Below, in pieces: positions 24,224 to 32,300 of a DNA stretch of 64,000 bases. The stretch spans positions 248,001 to 312,000 of the forward strand of contig CAYUQO010000003.1 in the NCBI GenBank assembly GCA_964446945.1, given 5' to 3'. How positions within the stretch are numbered: the first letter of the stretch is position 1; every line of letters begins with the position of its first letter. Below the pieces are notes generated by a model. The model had not been told where the DNA came from. It did not search any database and saw only the letters and a program-made list of their open reading frames with translations. A program made the translations under genes and the position numbers. The stretch is from CAIYRG01 sp964446945. GTDB taxonomy: Bacteria > Pseudomonadota > Alphaproteobacteria > Micropepsales > Micropepsaceae.

Positions 24224-26710
24224 TCAGCCGGTTCTGGGTACCGGTTTCGTGCTCCACATCTCAACCGCGTATTGATCGGTGAGCCGGTCGATCGAGAAGC
24301 CGCCAATGTTGGCGACGTTGAGCACGGCCTTGCGGTTCCATTGCTTCTGGTCGCGATACACTTGACCGACATATTCCTGGCATTTGACGTAGGAATCGAA
24401 GTCCGCCAGCAGCATGTAATGATCGCCGCCCTTCAGGAGAGAATCGATGATGGGCGCGAACAGATCGGTGTTCTGCGGCGAAAAATAGCCTCCGCGGATC
24501 ATGTCGAGCGCCTGCCGAAGCGCATCGTTCGACTGATAAATTTTCCTGGGATCATAGCCTTCGGCGCGCAGCTTCATCAGCTCGTCATAGGTGTGGCCGA
24601 ACATGAAAATGTTCTCGTGCCCAACGGCATCGGCAATTTCGTCATTTGCGCCGTCATGCGTTGCGATCGTCAGCGCGCCATTCAGGGCAAGCTTCATATT
24701 GCCGGTGCCGGAAGCTTCGGTGCCGGCGGTTGAGATTTGCTCCGACAAGTCCCCGGCGGGAATGAGATCCTCCGCCGTTTGCACGTCATAATTGGGAACG
24801 AAGACGATCTTCAGCAGTCCTTCGACAGCCGGATCGTTGTTCACGATGTCGGCGACGGAATTGATCAGCTGGATGATGCGCTTGGCCATCGCATAGCCCG
24901 GCGCGGCCTTGCCGGCGAAGATGGCCGTTCGGGGCTGGATGTCGGACGGCTTTTCCTGGCGGATGCGGTTGTAGCGCACCACCAATTGCAGAAGATTGAG
25001 GAGCTGCCGCTTGTATTCATGGATCCGCTTGATGTGCAGATCGAACATCGACGTTGGATCGATGACATGGCCGGTGCTGTCCTTGATCTTCTGCGCCAGG
25101 TGTTCCTTGTTGATGCGTTTGACCGCCGCAAATTCGGTGAGGAACTCTTCGTCATTGGCGTAAGTCGCAAGTTCCTGCATGCGCTCAAGGTCGCGCAGCC
25201 ATTTCGATGAAATCCGCGAATTGATCAGTTGCGCAAGCCAGGTATTCGACTCGTTCAGCCACTTGCGCTGAGTGATGCCATTGGTGAGCGAGATGATGCG
25301 ATCGGGGAAAAACTTGTCGAAATCGCCGAACAGCGTCTTACGCATGATCTCGGTGTGGCTCTTCGACACGCCGTTGACTTTGTGACTGCCCGCAATCGCG
25401 AGATGCGCCATCCGCAGCCGTTTGGCCGGGCCCTCTTCGATCAATGACATGCGGCGGAGCCGGTCGATATCGCCCGGATAGCGGTGAATGACATCCCGCA
25501 GCATCCGATGATTGATCTCATAGATGATTTGCATATGCCGCGGCAGCAGGTTCTCGATGACCTTGACGGGCCAGCATTCGAGCGCTTCAGACAGCAGCGT
25601 ATGGTTGGTGAATGAAAACACCCGGACTGTGATGCTCCAGGCGCGATCCCAGTCCAGCCGGTAAACATCGACCAACAGCCGCATCAGTTCGGGAATCGCC
25701 AGAACTGGATGGGTGTCGTTGAGCTGGATCGCAATTTTTTCCGGCAGCAGATCGAGATTTTCGTATTTCGATTCGAAACGCGCCAGAATGTCCTGGATCG
25801 ACGCACTGACGAGGAAATATTCCTGCTTCAGCCGGAGCTCGCGACCCATCATGGTGGTGTCGCTGGGATAGAGCACTTTCGAAATGGTTTCGGTTTCGCT
25901 CTTTTCCTTCACGGCGTCGATGTAGTTGCCGCTGTTGAAGTAAGCGAGGTTGAAATCCGAGCTCGCGGTCGCCGACCACAGGCGTATCGAAGTCACCGTT
26001 TCGCCGTCGAGGCCGATGACCGGAAAATCATAAGCGCGGGCCATGACGTCATCGGTTTCGGACCAATGACAGAGCAATTCGCCGCGCCAGTTGTTGACCT
26101 GGGTTACGCGCCCGTTGAACTGGATGGGATAAACGATGTTGGGACGGGCATATTCCCACGGATTGACACTGCGCAGCCAATTTTCGGGATGCTCGATCTG
26201 TTCGCCGCGTTCGATCTTCTGGCGGAACATGCCGTATTCGTAGCGGATGCCATAGCCGAGCCCGGCATAGCCGAGTGTGGCCATGGATTCGAGAAGACAC
26301 GCGCCAAGCCGGCCCAGACCGCCGTTGCCGAGGGCCGGTTCAATTTCAAAATCCCACAGCGTCTCAAGATCGACATTGAGGTCGGCGAGGGCCTGCCGGC
26401 AAACCTCATAGACGCCCTGCGACATCAGGCAGGTTTTGAGCAGACGGCCGGGCAGGAACTCGAGAGAGAGATAATAGACCCACTTGGCATCGTACTGAGA
26501 GTTGCGCCGCCAAGTGCGAATTCGGGCCGATGAAAACCGGCCACGCAGAAAATAGGCGAGGGCGTAAAACCAGTCCTGCGGCGAAGCCGTGCCGGGATCG
26601 CGGCCCATTTGCTCAATCAGGTTGCGGATCAATTCGTGCTTGATCTCTGCCCGGATCGGCGGCGCGGGAAAATCAAGGCCAAATGGGTGATCGGTGAGAA
26701 TACGTTCCAT
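24224..26710 (-). CDS. glgP: Glycogen phosphorylase
   Basis: 828 residues, normal length for bacterial GlgP/MalP. It has GNGGLGRLGACLLESMATLGY, IQLNDTHPVLAIPELMR, FAGKAAPGYAMAK and the pyridoxal-phosphate motif TEASGTGNMKLALNGA with its Lys. It releases glucose-1-phosphate from glycogen chain ends, which Pgm (43828-45480) converts to glucose-6-phosphate. The ATG at 26710 has no good ribosome site, but no better start is seen. Stops of glgX and glgP meet head to head in the hexamer TGATCA, leaving no room for a terminator between them. Confidence 0.96.
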   Translation of the reverse strand: MERILTDHPFGLDFPAPPIRAEIKHELIRNLIEQMGRDPGTASPQDWFYALAYFLRGRFSSARIRTWRRNSQYDAKWVYYLSLEFLPGRLLKTCLMSQGVYEVCRQALADLNVDLETLWDFEIEPALGNGGLGRLGACLLESMATLGYAGLGYGIRYEYGMFRQKIERGEQIEHPENWLRSVNPWEYARPNIVYPIQFNGRVTQVNNWRGELLCHWSETDDVMARAYDFPVIGLDGETVTSIRLWSATASSDFNLAYFNSGNYIDAVKEKSETETISKVLYPSDTTMMGRELRLKQEYFLVSASIQDILARFESKYENLDLLPEKIAIQLNDTHPVLAIPELMRLLVDVYRLDWDRAWSITVRVFSFTNHTLLSEALECWPVKVIENLLPRHMQIIYEINHRMLRDVIHRYPGDIDRLRRMSLIEEGPAKRLRMAHLAIAGSHKVNGVSKSHTEIMRKTLFGDFDKFFPDRIISLTNGITQRKWLNESNTWLAQLINSRISSKWLRDLERMQELATYANDEEFLTEFAAVKRINKEHLAQKIKDSTGHVIDPTSMFDLHIKRIHEYKRQLLNLLQLVVRYNRIRQEKPSDIQPRTAIFAGKAAPGYAMAKRIIQLINSVADIVNNDPAVEGLLKIVFVPNYDVQTAEDLIPAGDLSEQISTAGTEASGTGNMKLALNGALTIATHDGANDEIADAVGHENIFMFGHTYDELMKLRAEGYDPRKIYQSNDALRQALDMIRGGYFSPQNTDLFAPIIDSLLKGGDHYMLLADFDSYVKCQEYVGQVYRDQKQWNRKAVLNVANIGGFSIDRLTDQYAVEMWSTKPVPRTG

Positions 26711-27014
26711 CAGTTTTCAATTCGCAGCGTTCGGTCCGGTGAAGCGTTGGCCGCGGGCTCAGCGGCCGGACTGCGAAATTCCGGCAAGTTACTGCCTGGA
26801 ATCCCCCGGTGTTGTTTTTCTCGCGCGCCATATTGGCGACGCCCCGCCCCCGCGATTTCTTTATCGCATTCAGCGGTGCAATGGGAACAGGAGTCCGGCA
26901 ATTCCACCCGGTTCCATTCAAAAACCTGTGCGCTGCCGCACGTTTCCAATCGCCCACAGAACGATTCAGCACGGCCGGGGTTGTCGCCAGCAGACCCCAA
27001 GGAGTGTCACAGCC
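26711..27014. other. Intergenic region glgP / PRC-barrel gene
   Basis: 304 bases between divergent genes. No gene is supported. A 13-base dyad CGCCA-TAT-TGGCG at 26826-26838 could be a protein-binding site. The ribosome site AAGGAGTG of the PRC gene lies at 26999-27006. I could not assign promoter boxes with confidence. Confidence 0.5.
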
Positions 27015-27380
27015 ATGCCGACGCCAAGTGGACATACCACAGCAATTCTCTCATCAAAGGTGCGGGGGACTCCGGTTTACAACACCAATGGCGAACGCAT
27101 CGGAACGGTTGAGGACGTGGTTCTCGACAAGATGTCGAACAACATCATGTTTGCGGTGCTTGGAACCGGTGGCGTCATGGGCGTCGGTGAAAAGTTCCGG
27201 CCGATTCCATGGTCGCTTCTCGATTATGACGCCGACAAGGGGGGATATATCGTCCCTGTCGCGAAGGACGTGCTGGATAATGCTCCGGCATATCGGATGG
27301 AAGATCTGACGAGCGACGACGGTGAACACGCGATCCGCGCCGAGGCTTTCTCCTATTACAGCGCCGAACGCTACTGGTAA
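27015..27380 (+). CDS. PRC-barrel domain protein
   Basis: 121 residues from ATG 27015 behind AAGGAGTG; longer upstream starts are rejected for lack of similarity and ribosome sites. It contains one PRC-barrel: SKVRGTPVYNTNGERIGTVE, DVVLDKMSNNIMFAVLG and FRPIPWSLLDYD. Such barrels occur in ribosome maturation factor RimM, in photosynthetic reaction-centre H subunits, and as many stand-alone stress-associated proteins in alphaproteobacteria. There is no signal peptide or membrane segment. It is followed by a DUF1328 gene and a strong terminator, so the two may be a small stress transcript. Confidence 0.88.
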   Translation: MPTPSGHTTAILSSKVRGTPVYNTNGERIGTVEDVVLDKMSNNIMFAVLGTGGVMGVGEKFRPIPWSLLDYDADKGGYIVPVAKDVLDNAPAYRMEDLTSDDGEHAIRAEAFSYYSAERYW

Positions 27381-27447
27381 TTGCTCCGGGGGAACAGGCC
27401 CGAAAACGCCACGTTGTCACTACCGGCGGTTTTAAAGGATTCATCCC

Positions 27448-27627
27448 ATGCTTTACTGGGCCTTTATCTTCCTGGTTATCGGCGTGATTGCGGGAATTCT
27501 TGGCTTTTGGGGGCTTGCAGGCGCAGCCATCGGAATTGCCAAGTTCCTGTTCTTCCTGTTCATCGCGCTGTTCGTGATCTTCCTCATTCTCGGATTTACG
27601 GTATTCCGCTCGATCACTCACAGGTGA
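27448..27627 (+). CDS. Small membrane protein, DUF1328 (YtjA) family
   Basis: 59 residues, too short to stand out but clear by composition and order: MLYWAFIFLVIGVIAGILG, a Gly/Ala turn, then a second hydrophobic helix FLFFLFIALFVIFLILG and a short basic tail. Two transmembrane segments of this size and the AAIGIAKF middle match DUF1328, small inner-membrane proteins of unknown function often induced by stress or in stationary phase. AAAGGAT lies 8 bases before the ATG. The gene ends 20 bases before a strong hairpin terminator. Confidence 0.88.
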   Translation: MLYWAFIFLVIGVIAGILGFWGLAGAAIGIAKFLFFLFIALFVIFLILGFTVFRSITHR

Positions 27628-27647
27628 CGACCGGACCTGACTGAAAG

Positions 27648-27677
27648 AAAAACCGCAGGAGCGATCCTGCGGTTTTT
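27648..27677. terminator. Rho-independent terminator, bidirectional
   Basis: AAAAACCGCAGGA (27648-27660) and TCCTGCGGTTTTT (27665-27677) pair over 13 bp around loop GCGA, with a T-run on each strand. It serves the DUF1328 transcript on the plus strand and the hemerythrin gene (stop at 27704) on the minus strand. This is the best terminator in the window. Confidence 0.92.
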
Positions 27678-27703
27678 CTGTTTTTCGGGAGAGAGTGGGG
27701 CGT

Positions 27704-28225
27704 TCAGGCTTCCTCGTCCATGAGTTCCATCTTGCGTTCGAGCAGTTCCGCGCCGAGTGCGTCGAGGTCGAGGCGCGCCTTTTTCGCTTTCGGAAAGATT
27801 TTTCCTTCCTCTTCCTTGACGTGGTGCGTCACATATTCGCAAAGGACTTTCATGCGCGCCGCAAGCATCTCGTTGTCATTGCCGGAATCTTCGATTTCCT
27901 CGACGAGATTGCGAATGGTTTCGTGCTCGACCGCCGCCTCGTCCATCAGGGTTTCATCTTTATCCGACAGCGCGTCCCGCATCGCGGGGTAAAAGATTTC
28001 TTCCTCGATCTCGGCATGGACAGTCAGTGCCATGCAGATGCGCCGGACGATGTCAGCCTTCCGGCCGTTCGACTTCTTGAACTGTTTGAACAATTTTTCG
28101 ACTTCGTCGTGATCGCTCGACAGCAGGTGGATCGCGTCCTGCTGCTTCGTTTTGCCCCGCGCGCTGGCGCGTGATTTTGTGCGCCGGGCAGTTCCGGCAT
28201 GTGACGTGCTTGTCTGCAATGGCAT
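27704..28225 (-). CDS. Hemerythrin (HHE) domain protein
   Basis: 173 residues: a basic, low-complexity N-terminus (1-28), then a four-helix hemerythrin domain. Putative di-iron ligands are His39, His70 with Glu74, His101, and His135 with Glu139, the HxxxE pattern of the family. A charged helix forms the C-terminus. Such soluble proteins bind oxygen or NO or protect Fe-S centres; the role here is not fixed. It is divergent from udgX across a region containing two large related palindromes. Confidence 0.9.
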   Translation of the reverse strand: MPLQTSTSHAGTARRTKSRASARGKTKQQDAIHLLSSDHDEVEKLFKQFKKSNGRKADIVRRICMALTVHAEIEEEIFYPAMRDALSDKDETLMDEAAVEHETIRNLVEEIEDSGNDNEMLAARMKVLCEYVTHHVKEEEGKIFPKAKKARLDLDALGAELLERKMELMDEEA

Positions 28226-28282
28226 GGATCAATTCTCCCTTGCTGTGGCGCGCAATGCAGCGCGTTTTCTGGTGCAGCCTGA

Positions 28283-28360
28283 CTGGTGTCGTGGTTCCGA
28301 AGTTCGCATGTTTTCGATATAGAACGCGCTTTGCGAACTTCGGAACCGAAACGACACCAG
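28283..28360. repeat. Large palindromic repeat, copy A
   Basis: Left arm 28283-28308 and right arm 28332-28360 are inverted copies; the right arm has three extra bases (a bulge). The inner 23 bases contain CGATATAGA. The arm core GGTTCCGAAGTTCGCA is the counterpart of copy B with paired changes (see finding). Located between the divergent hemerythrin and udgX genes; 13 bases separate it from copy B. Confidence 0.85.
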
Positions 28361-28372
28361 ATTTAGTTGCTC

Positions 28373-28442
28373 GTGTTCCTTTGATTCTGAAATTCGCATG
28401 GAGGCCGATATAGAGATCAGGCGAATTTCAGAATCGGAACAC
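28373..28442. repeat. Large palindromic repeat, copy B
   Basis: Left arm 28373-28397 and right arm 28421-28442 are inverted copies; here the left arm has three extra bases. The inner 23 bases again contain CGATATAGA. The arm core GATTCTGAAATTCGCA differs from copy A at three positions, each with the complementary change in the other arm, so the palindrome is conserved while its sequence is not. Confidence 0.85.
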
Positions 28443-28521
28443 TAGTGATGGCGCGTTCATTTTGTTCCAGCCGGCAATAGCGATTTTGCCGGCATGAGAA
28501 GACAGCACCTCATGGGTTGCA

Positions 28522-29130
28522 ATGGCGGGAACCGGTCCGAATAGCCTTTCGGCATTGCGTCGTGCCGAGGCGGAGTGCACGCGCTGTCCGCTGTTCCGGA
28601 ATGCGACTCAGGCTGTGCCTGGCGAAGGTCCTGCGCATGCATCCATCATGATGGTGGGCGAGCAGCCTGGTAATGACGAGGACCTTGCCGGTCACCCCTT
28701 CGTCGGACCGGCCGGGCGGGTCCTCGACAAGGCAATCGCAGAGGCTGGACTGGACCGAAAGGCGATTTTCATCACCAACGCGGTCAAGCATTTCAAATTC
28801 GAAATTCGCGGCAAGCGGCGTTTGCACAAGCGGCCCGACAGTTACGAAATCGAGCGCTGCAAGTGGTGGAACGACATCGAACGGCACCTCGTGCGTCCCC
28901 AGCTGATCGTCGCGCTGGGCGCCACTGCGGCACGCAGTCTGATCGGAAAAACAGTGACGATTCAGGCAGTTCGCGGCAAGCTGCTGAGGGCAGCGGACGA
29001 CGAGAAGCTGGTTGTCACCGTTCATCCATCGTCACTGCTCCGTATCCCGGATCGCGCGGATCGGCATCGGCAATATGGCAGCTTCGTCGCGGATCTGCGT
29101 AGAGTAGGCCGGTATTTGGAACCGCAATAG
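28522..29130 (+). CDS. udgX: UdgX-type uracil-DNA glycosylase
   Basis: 202 residues of the family 4-related uracil-DNA glycosylase fold. The hallmarks of UdgX are present: GEQPG at 46-50 and the KRRLH loop at 98-102, whose His102 matches the residue that forms a covalent bond to uracil-excised DNA in mycobacterial UdgX. Cys19, Cys22 and Cys113 are visible Fe-S ligands, and His90 (AVKHFKF) stands where family 4 has another Cys. The C-terminal motif HPSSLLR closes the active site. It would capture uracil in DNA and guide repair. The ATG at 28522 has no strong ribosome site. Confidence 0.92.
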   Translation: MAGTGPNSLSALRRAEAECTRCPLFRNATQAVPGEGPAHASIMMVGEQPGNDEDLAGHPFVGPAGRVLDKAIAEAGLDRKAIFITNAVKHFKFEIRGKRRLHKRPDSYEIERCKWWNDIERHLVRPQLIVALGATAARSLIGKTVTIQAVRGKLLRAADDEKLVVTVHPSSLLRIPDRADRHRQYGSFVADLRRVGRYLEPQ

Positions 29131-29204
29131 CGCGGAACCGTTCCGCGCAAACGGAGTTTCTTTCCGATTATTGCCGTTCGAATTCCCAAGGATAAATTCT
29201 GCCT

Positions 29205-32200
29205 GTGACGGCGCCTCGGATTGGCTACGCGGGGAAAACACCAGACCGTGCACAGACGGGTGACATTCTCGCCCGATGCGCGGGGCTGGGATTCAGCCAT
29301 ATCGCACTGACATATGAGAATGGACGGACCGACGAGGCCGTTCGCAGGCTGCGCAAAGACTGCGACACCGCCAACCTGGGTTTGCTCCTTAACATCGACA
29401 TCAGCGATCTTCCCCTCGACCATCCGCTGGTGAAGGAACACCCGGAGTTCTTTTCATTTACGGCCGATGCATCGTGGAGGGTGGTCGATCCAAGGCTGCC
29501 GAACCTGATCGAAGGCCGGGCGATTGCCCGCCCGCGGCAAAATCCCGAGCCCTTTGTCACCTGGTGGGCGGAGCGCCTGGCGCAATTGGCATTGTCGGGG
29601 GCGGACGGTTTCTGCGTCGGGGAACCGCAAATTCTGACTGCCGCACTTTGGCGTGAGTTGGTCGAACGCTCGCAATCCGCGCGCGGCGCCGAATTGCTTT
29701 TCATCGCGGATACGTCCCAGGCTCCGCAAGACGCCGTGCTCGGCCTGTCGGGAGCGGGCTTTGGTTACAGCCTGTCGGCGCTGCCATGGTGGAATGGACG
29801 CGCAGCCTGGCTGGTCGAACAGCATGAGATTGCATCGGGAATAGCGCCGGCGGTTTCGCTGGTCGAATCGCCGGGTTGCGAGCCGCCCGCGTCCTGTGAA
29901 GCGCGCCGCGCAAGGCTGGGGATCGCCGCTATCGCGGGCGCGGGCGTCATGATGCCGCTCGGGTTCGAATCGGGCCATTGTGAGGGCGAACGGATCGATC
30001 TCGCGCCTTGCGTCAAGGCCATGAATGAACTGGTCCGAACGCTTCCGTCCGGAAGATTGCGCAGCCTTACCGGATCCGGCGATCCACTGACCATATTGTT
30101 GCGCAGCGAGAAATTGTCCGAGGCGGAGTCCCGATCGGCGGTTCTGGCGGTGGTCAATCCGCATCACATGATCAATTCGGCGTTCGATGAGCGCTTCTCG
30201 AGCGCATTGGGTGAATGGTCGCGGCTCGATCGCATTCAGCCATTTGGTGGCCATAGCGAAATACTCGCGCCCGGCGAGGTGCGTCTGTTCCGCGCCGTGC
30301 GTCAGAAGCCCATTGTCGTGCCCTCGCATGCGCCCGTAACCGACGCGCAAGCCGCAGCGCAAGAGAGCCGGATTTGGATCGGCAATATCACGCCGACAGT
30401 CGATCAGGGGACATTCGCATCCAAAGCGGCTGCCGGTGACATCGTTCCGATAGAAGCAGATCTCGTTGCCGAAGGTCACGGCGTTCTGGCGGCTGAACTG
30501 CTGTTTCGTGCCGATGACGAGCGCGAGTGGCGGCACACCAGAATGACCCTCCTCGGTAATGACCGCTGGACGGCCGCATTGCCGCTGCAGCGGATTGGCC
30601 GGTACCGGTTTGCGATCGAGGCGTGGCCGGATGTCTACGGTACGTTCGCGCATGATCTCGCAAAAAAGCGCGCGGCAAATCTCGACATCACATTGGATAT
30701 CGAGGAAGGACGCAGCCTTATAGAGGCCTGGCTTAACGGCGCCGAAAAACCAGCGCGTGAGGCTCTGAAGGAAATTCTCGCGGGTTTATCCGATGCGAGT
30801 GAGACTGAACGCGTATCAATTCTGCTTGCCCCGCAGACCATCGACGCGATGTTTCTGGCCGACCCACGGGAGCGCAAAGCGCAGAGCGCGGTCTATTGCA
30901 TCGATGCGGAACGGCGCGCGGCGGGATTCGGAAGCTGGTATGAACTGTTTCCACGATCCCAATCAGATGTACCCGGCAAGCACGGGACGTTTCGCGATGT
31001 TGCGGCGCGAATCCCTGCCATCGCTGCACTCGGCTTTGACGTGCTTTACCTCACGCCCATTCATCCGATCGGAACGACCAATCGAAAAGGCCGCAATAAC
31101 GCCCTTGTGCCAACCGATCAGGATCCCGGCAGCACCTATGCGATCGGATCAGAAGCCGGCGGGCACGATGCGGTGCATCCCGAATTGGGCACGCTTGACG
31201 AATTCCGCGAGCTTGTGCAGGCGGCACATCACGCCGGTATGGAAATCGCACTCGATTTTGCGGTGCAGTGCTCGCCGGACCATCCCTGGCTCAAGCAGCA
31301 TCCCGGATGGTTCGACTGGCGCCCTGACGGCACGATCAAATATGCCGAGAACCCGCCCAAAAAATACGAAGACATCGTCAATGTCGATTTCTACGCCAAA
31401 GATTCCATTCCGGATCTCTGGCTCGCTCTGCGCTCAGTCGTACTGTTCTGGATCGAGAACGGCGCAAAGATTTTCCGGGTCGATAATCCGCATACGAAGC
31501 CTTTTGCATTCTGGCGCTGGCTTCTGTCCGATATCCGCAGACTGCATCCGGACGTCGTGTTCCTGTCCGAGGCGTTTACGCGACCGAAGCTGATGTACCA
31601 CCTGGCCAAGCTGGGATTTTCACAGTCCTACACTTACTTCACCTGGCGGAACAGCAAGCACGAATTGATAGCTTACATAAATGAATTGAACTCGGTCCCG
31701 ATTGCGTGGTTTTTCCGCCCGAATTTCTTCGTCAACACGCCGGACATCAATCCGTATTTTTTACACACTTCCGGCCGGCCGGGCTTTGTCATTCGCGCGG
31801 CGCTGGCGGCAACCTTGTCCGGCTCCTGGGGGATGTATTCCGGATTTGAACTCTGCGAAGCGGCGCCTCTTCGCGGTAACGAAGAATATCTGGATTCGGA
31901 AAAATACGAACTGAAACATCGGAACTGGAAGGCGCCCGGAAATATCAATGACGAGATCACCCGGCTGAACCGCTTGCGCCGCGCCGAACCTGCGCTGCAG
32001 ACGCACCTCGGAACGACCTTCTACAATGCGTTCAACGACAATATCGTCTATTTTGGCCGGCATTCGCGGTCCAGCGCAGACCGCATCCTGGTCGCAATCA
32101 GTCTCAATCCGCACGGCCCCGAAGAAGCTGATTTTGAAATCCCGCTGTGGGAATGGGGATTGCCGGATTCAGGCGCGCTGCTCGTACATGATCTGGTCGG

Positions 32201-32300
32201 CGGCGGCAGTTTCATCTGGCACGGCAAGCGGCAGCATCTGTGGCTCAATCCCGCTGCCCCTTACGCGATCTGGCGCGTCACTCCCGCCGAGGTCTCATAG
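29205..32300 (+). CDS. glgE: Maltose-1-phosphate maltosyltransferase with extra N-terminal domain
   Basis: 1031 residues from a GTG. Residues from about 386 on are classic GlgE: SRIWIGNITPTVDQG, ENPPKKYEDIVNVDFY, nucleophile Asp in FRVDNPHTKP (about 762), acid Glu in FLSEAFTRP (about 788) and KHRNW. It extends glucan chains by maltosyl units from alpha-maltose-1-phosphate made by maltokinase. The first 385 residues are additional, with PLDHPLVKEHPEFFSF recalling a GH13 loop, so this may be a degenerate second barrel of the kind I recall in rhizobial GlgE. It heads a six-gene operon; the stop overlaps the next GTG by one base. Confidence 0.94.
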   Translation: MTAPRIGYAGKTPDRAQTGDILARCAGLGFSHIALTYENGRTDEAVRRLRKDCDTANLGLLLNIDISDLPLDHPLVKEHPEFFSFTADASWRVVDPRLPNLIEGRAIARPRQNPEPFVTWWAERLAQLALSGADGFCVGEPQILTAALWRELVERSQSARGAELLFIADTSQAPQDAVLGLSGAGFGYSLSALPWWNGRAAWLVEQHEIASGIAPAVSLVESPGCEPPASCEARRARLGIAAIAGAGVMMPLGFESGHCEGERIDLAPCVKAMNELVRTLPSGRLRSLTGSGDPLTILLRSEKLSEAESRSAVLAVVNPHHMINSAFDERFSSALGEWSRLDRIQPFGGHSEILAPGEVRLFRAVRQKPIVVPSHAPVTDAQAAAQESRIWIGNITPTVDQGTFASKAAAGDIVPIEADLVAEGHGVLAAELLFRADDEREWRHTRMTLLGNDRWTAALPLQRIGRYRFAIEAWPDVYGTFAHDLAKKRAANLDITLDIEEGRSLIEAWLNGAEKPAREALKEILAGLSDASETERVSILLAPQTIDAMFLADPRERKAQSAVYCIDAERRAAGFGSWYELFPRSQSDVPGKHGTFRDVAARIPAIAALGFDVLYLTPIHPIGTTNRKGRNNALVPTDQDPGSTYAIGSEAGGHDAVHPELGTLDEFRELVQAAHHAGMEIALDFAVQCSPDHPWLKQHPGWFDWRPDGTIKYAENPPKKYEDIVNVDFYAKDSIPDLWLALRSVVLFWIENGAKIFRVDNPHTKPFAFWRWLLSDIRRLHPDVVFLSEAFTRPKLMYHLAKLGFSQSYTYFTWRNSKHELIAYINELNSVPIAWFFRPNFFVNTPDINPYFLHTSGRPGFVIRAALAATLSGSWGMYSGFELCEAAPLRGNEEYLDSEKYELKHRNWKAPGNINDEITRLNRLRRAEPALQTHLGTTFYNAFNDNIVYFGRHSRSSADRILVAISLNPHGPEEADFEIPLWEWGLPDSGALLVHDLVGGGSFIWHGKRQHLWLNPAAPYAIWRVTPAEVS

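Noticed and set aside
25709..26533. Open frame on the plus strand opposite glgP
   Set aside because: Antisense shadow of a certain gene, with no family resemblance.
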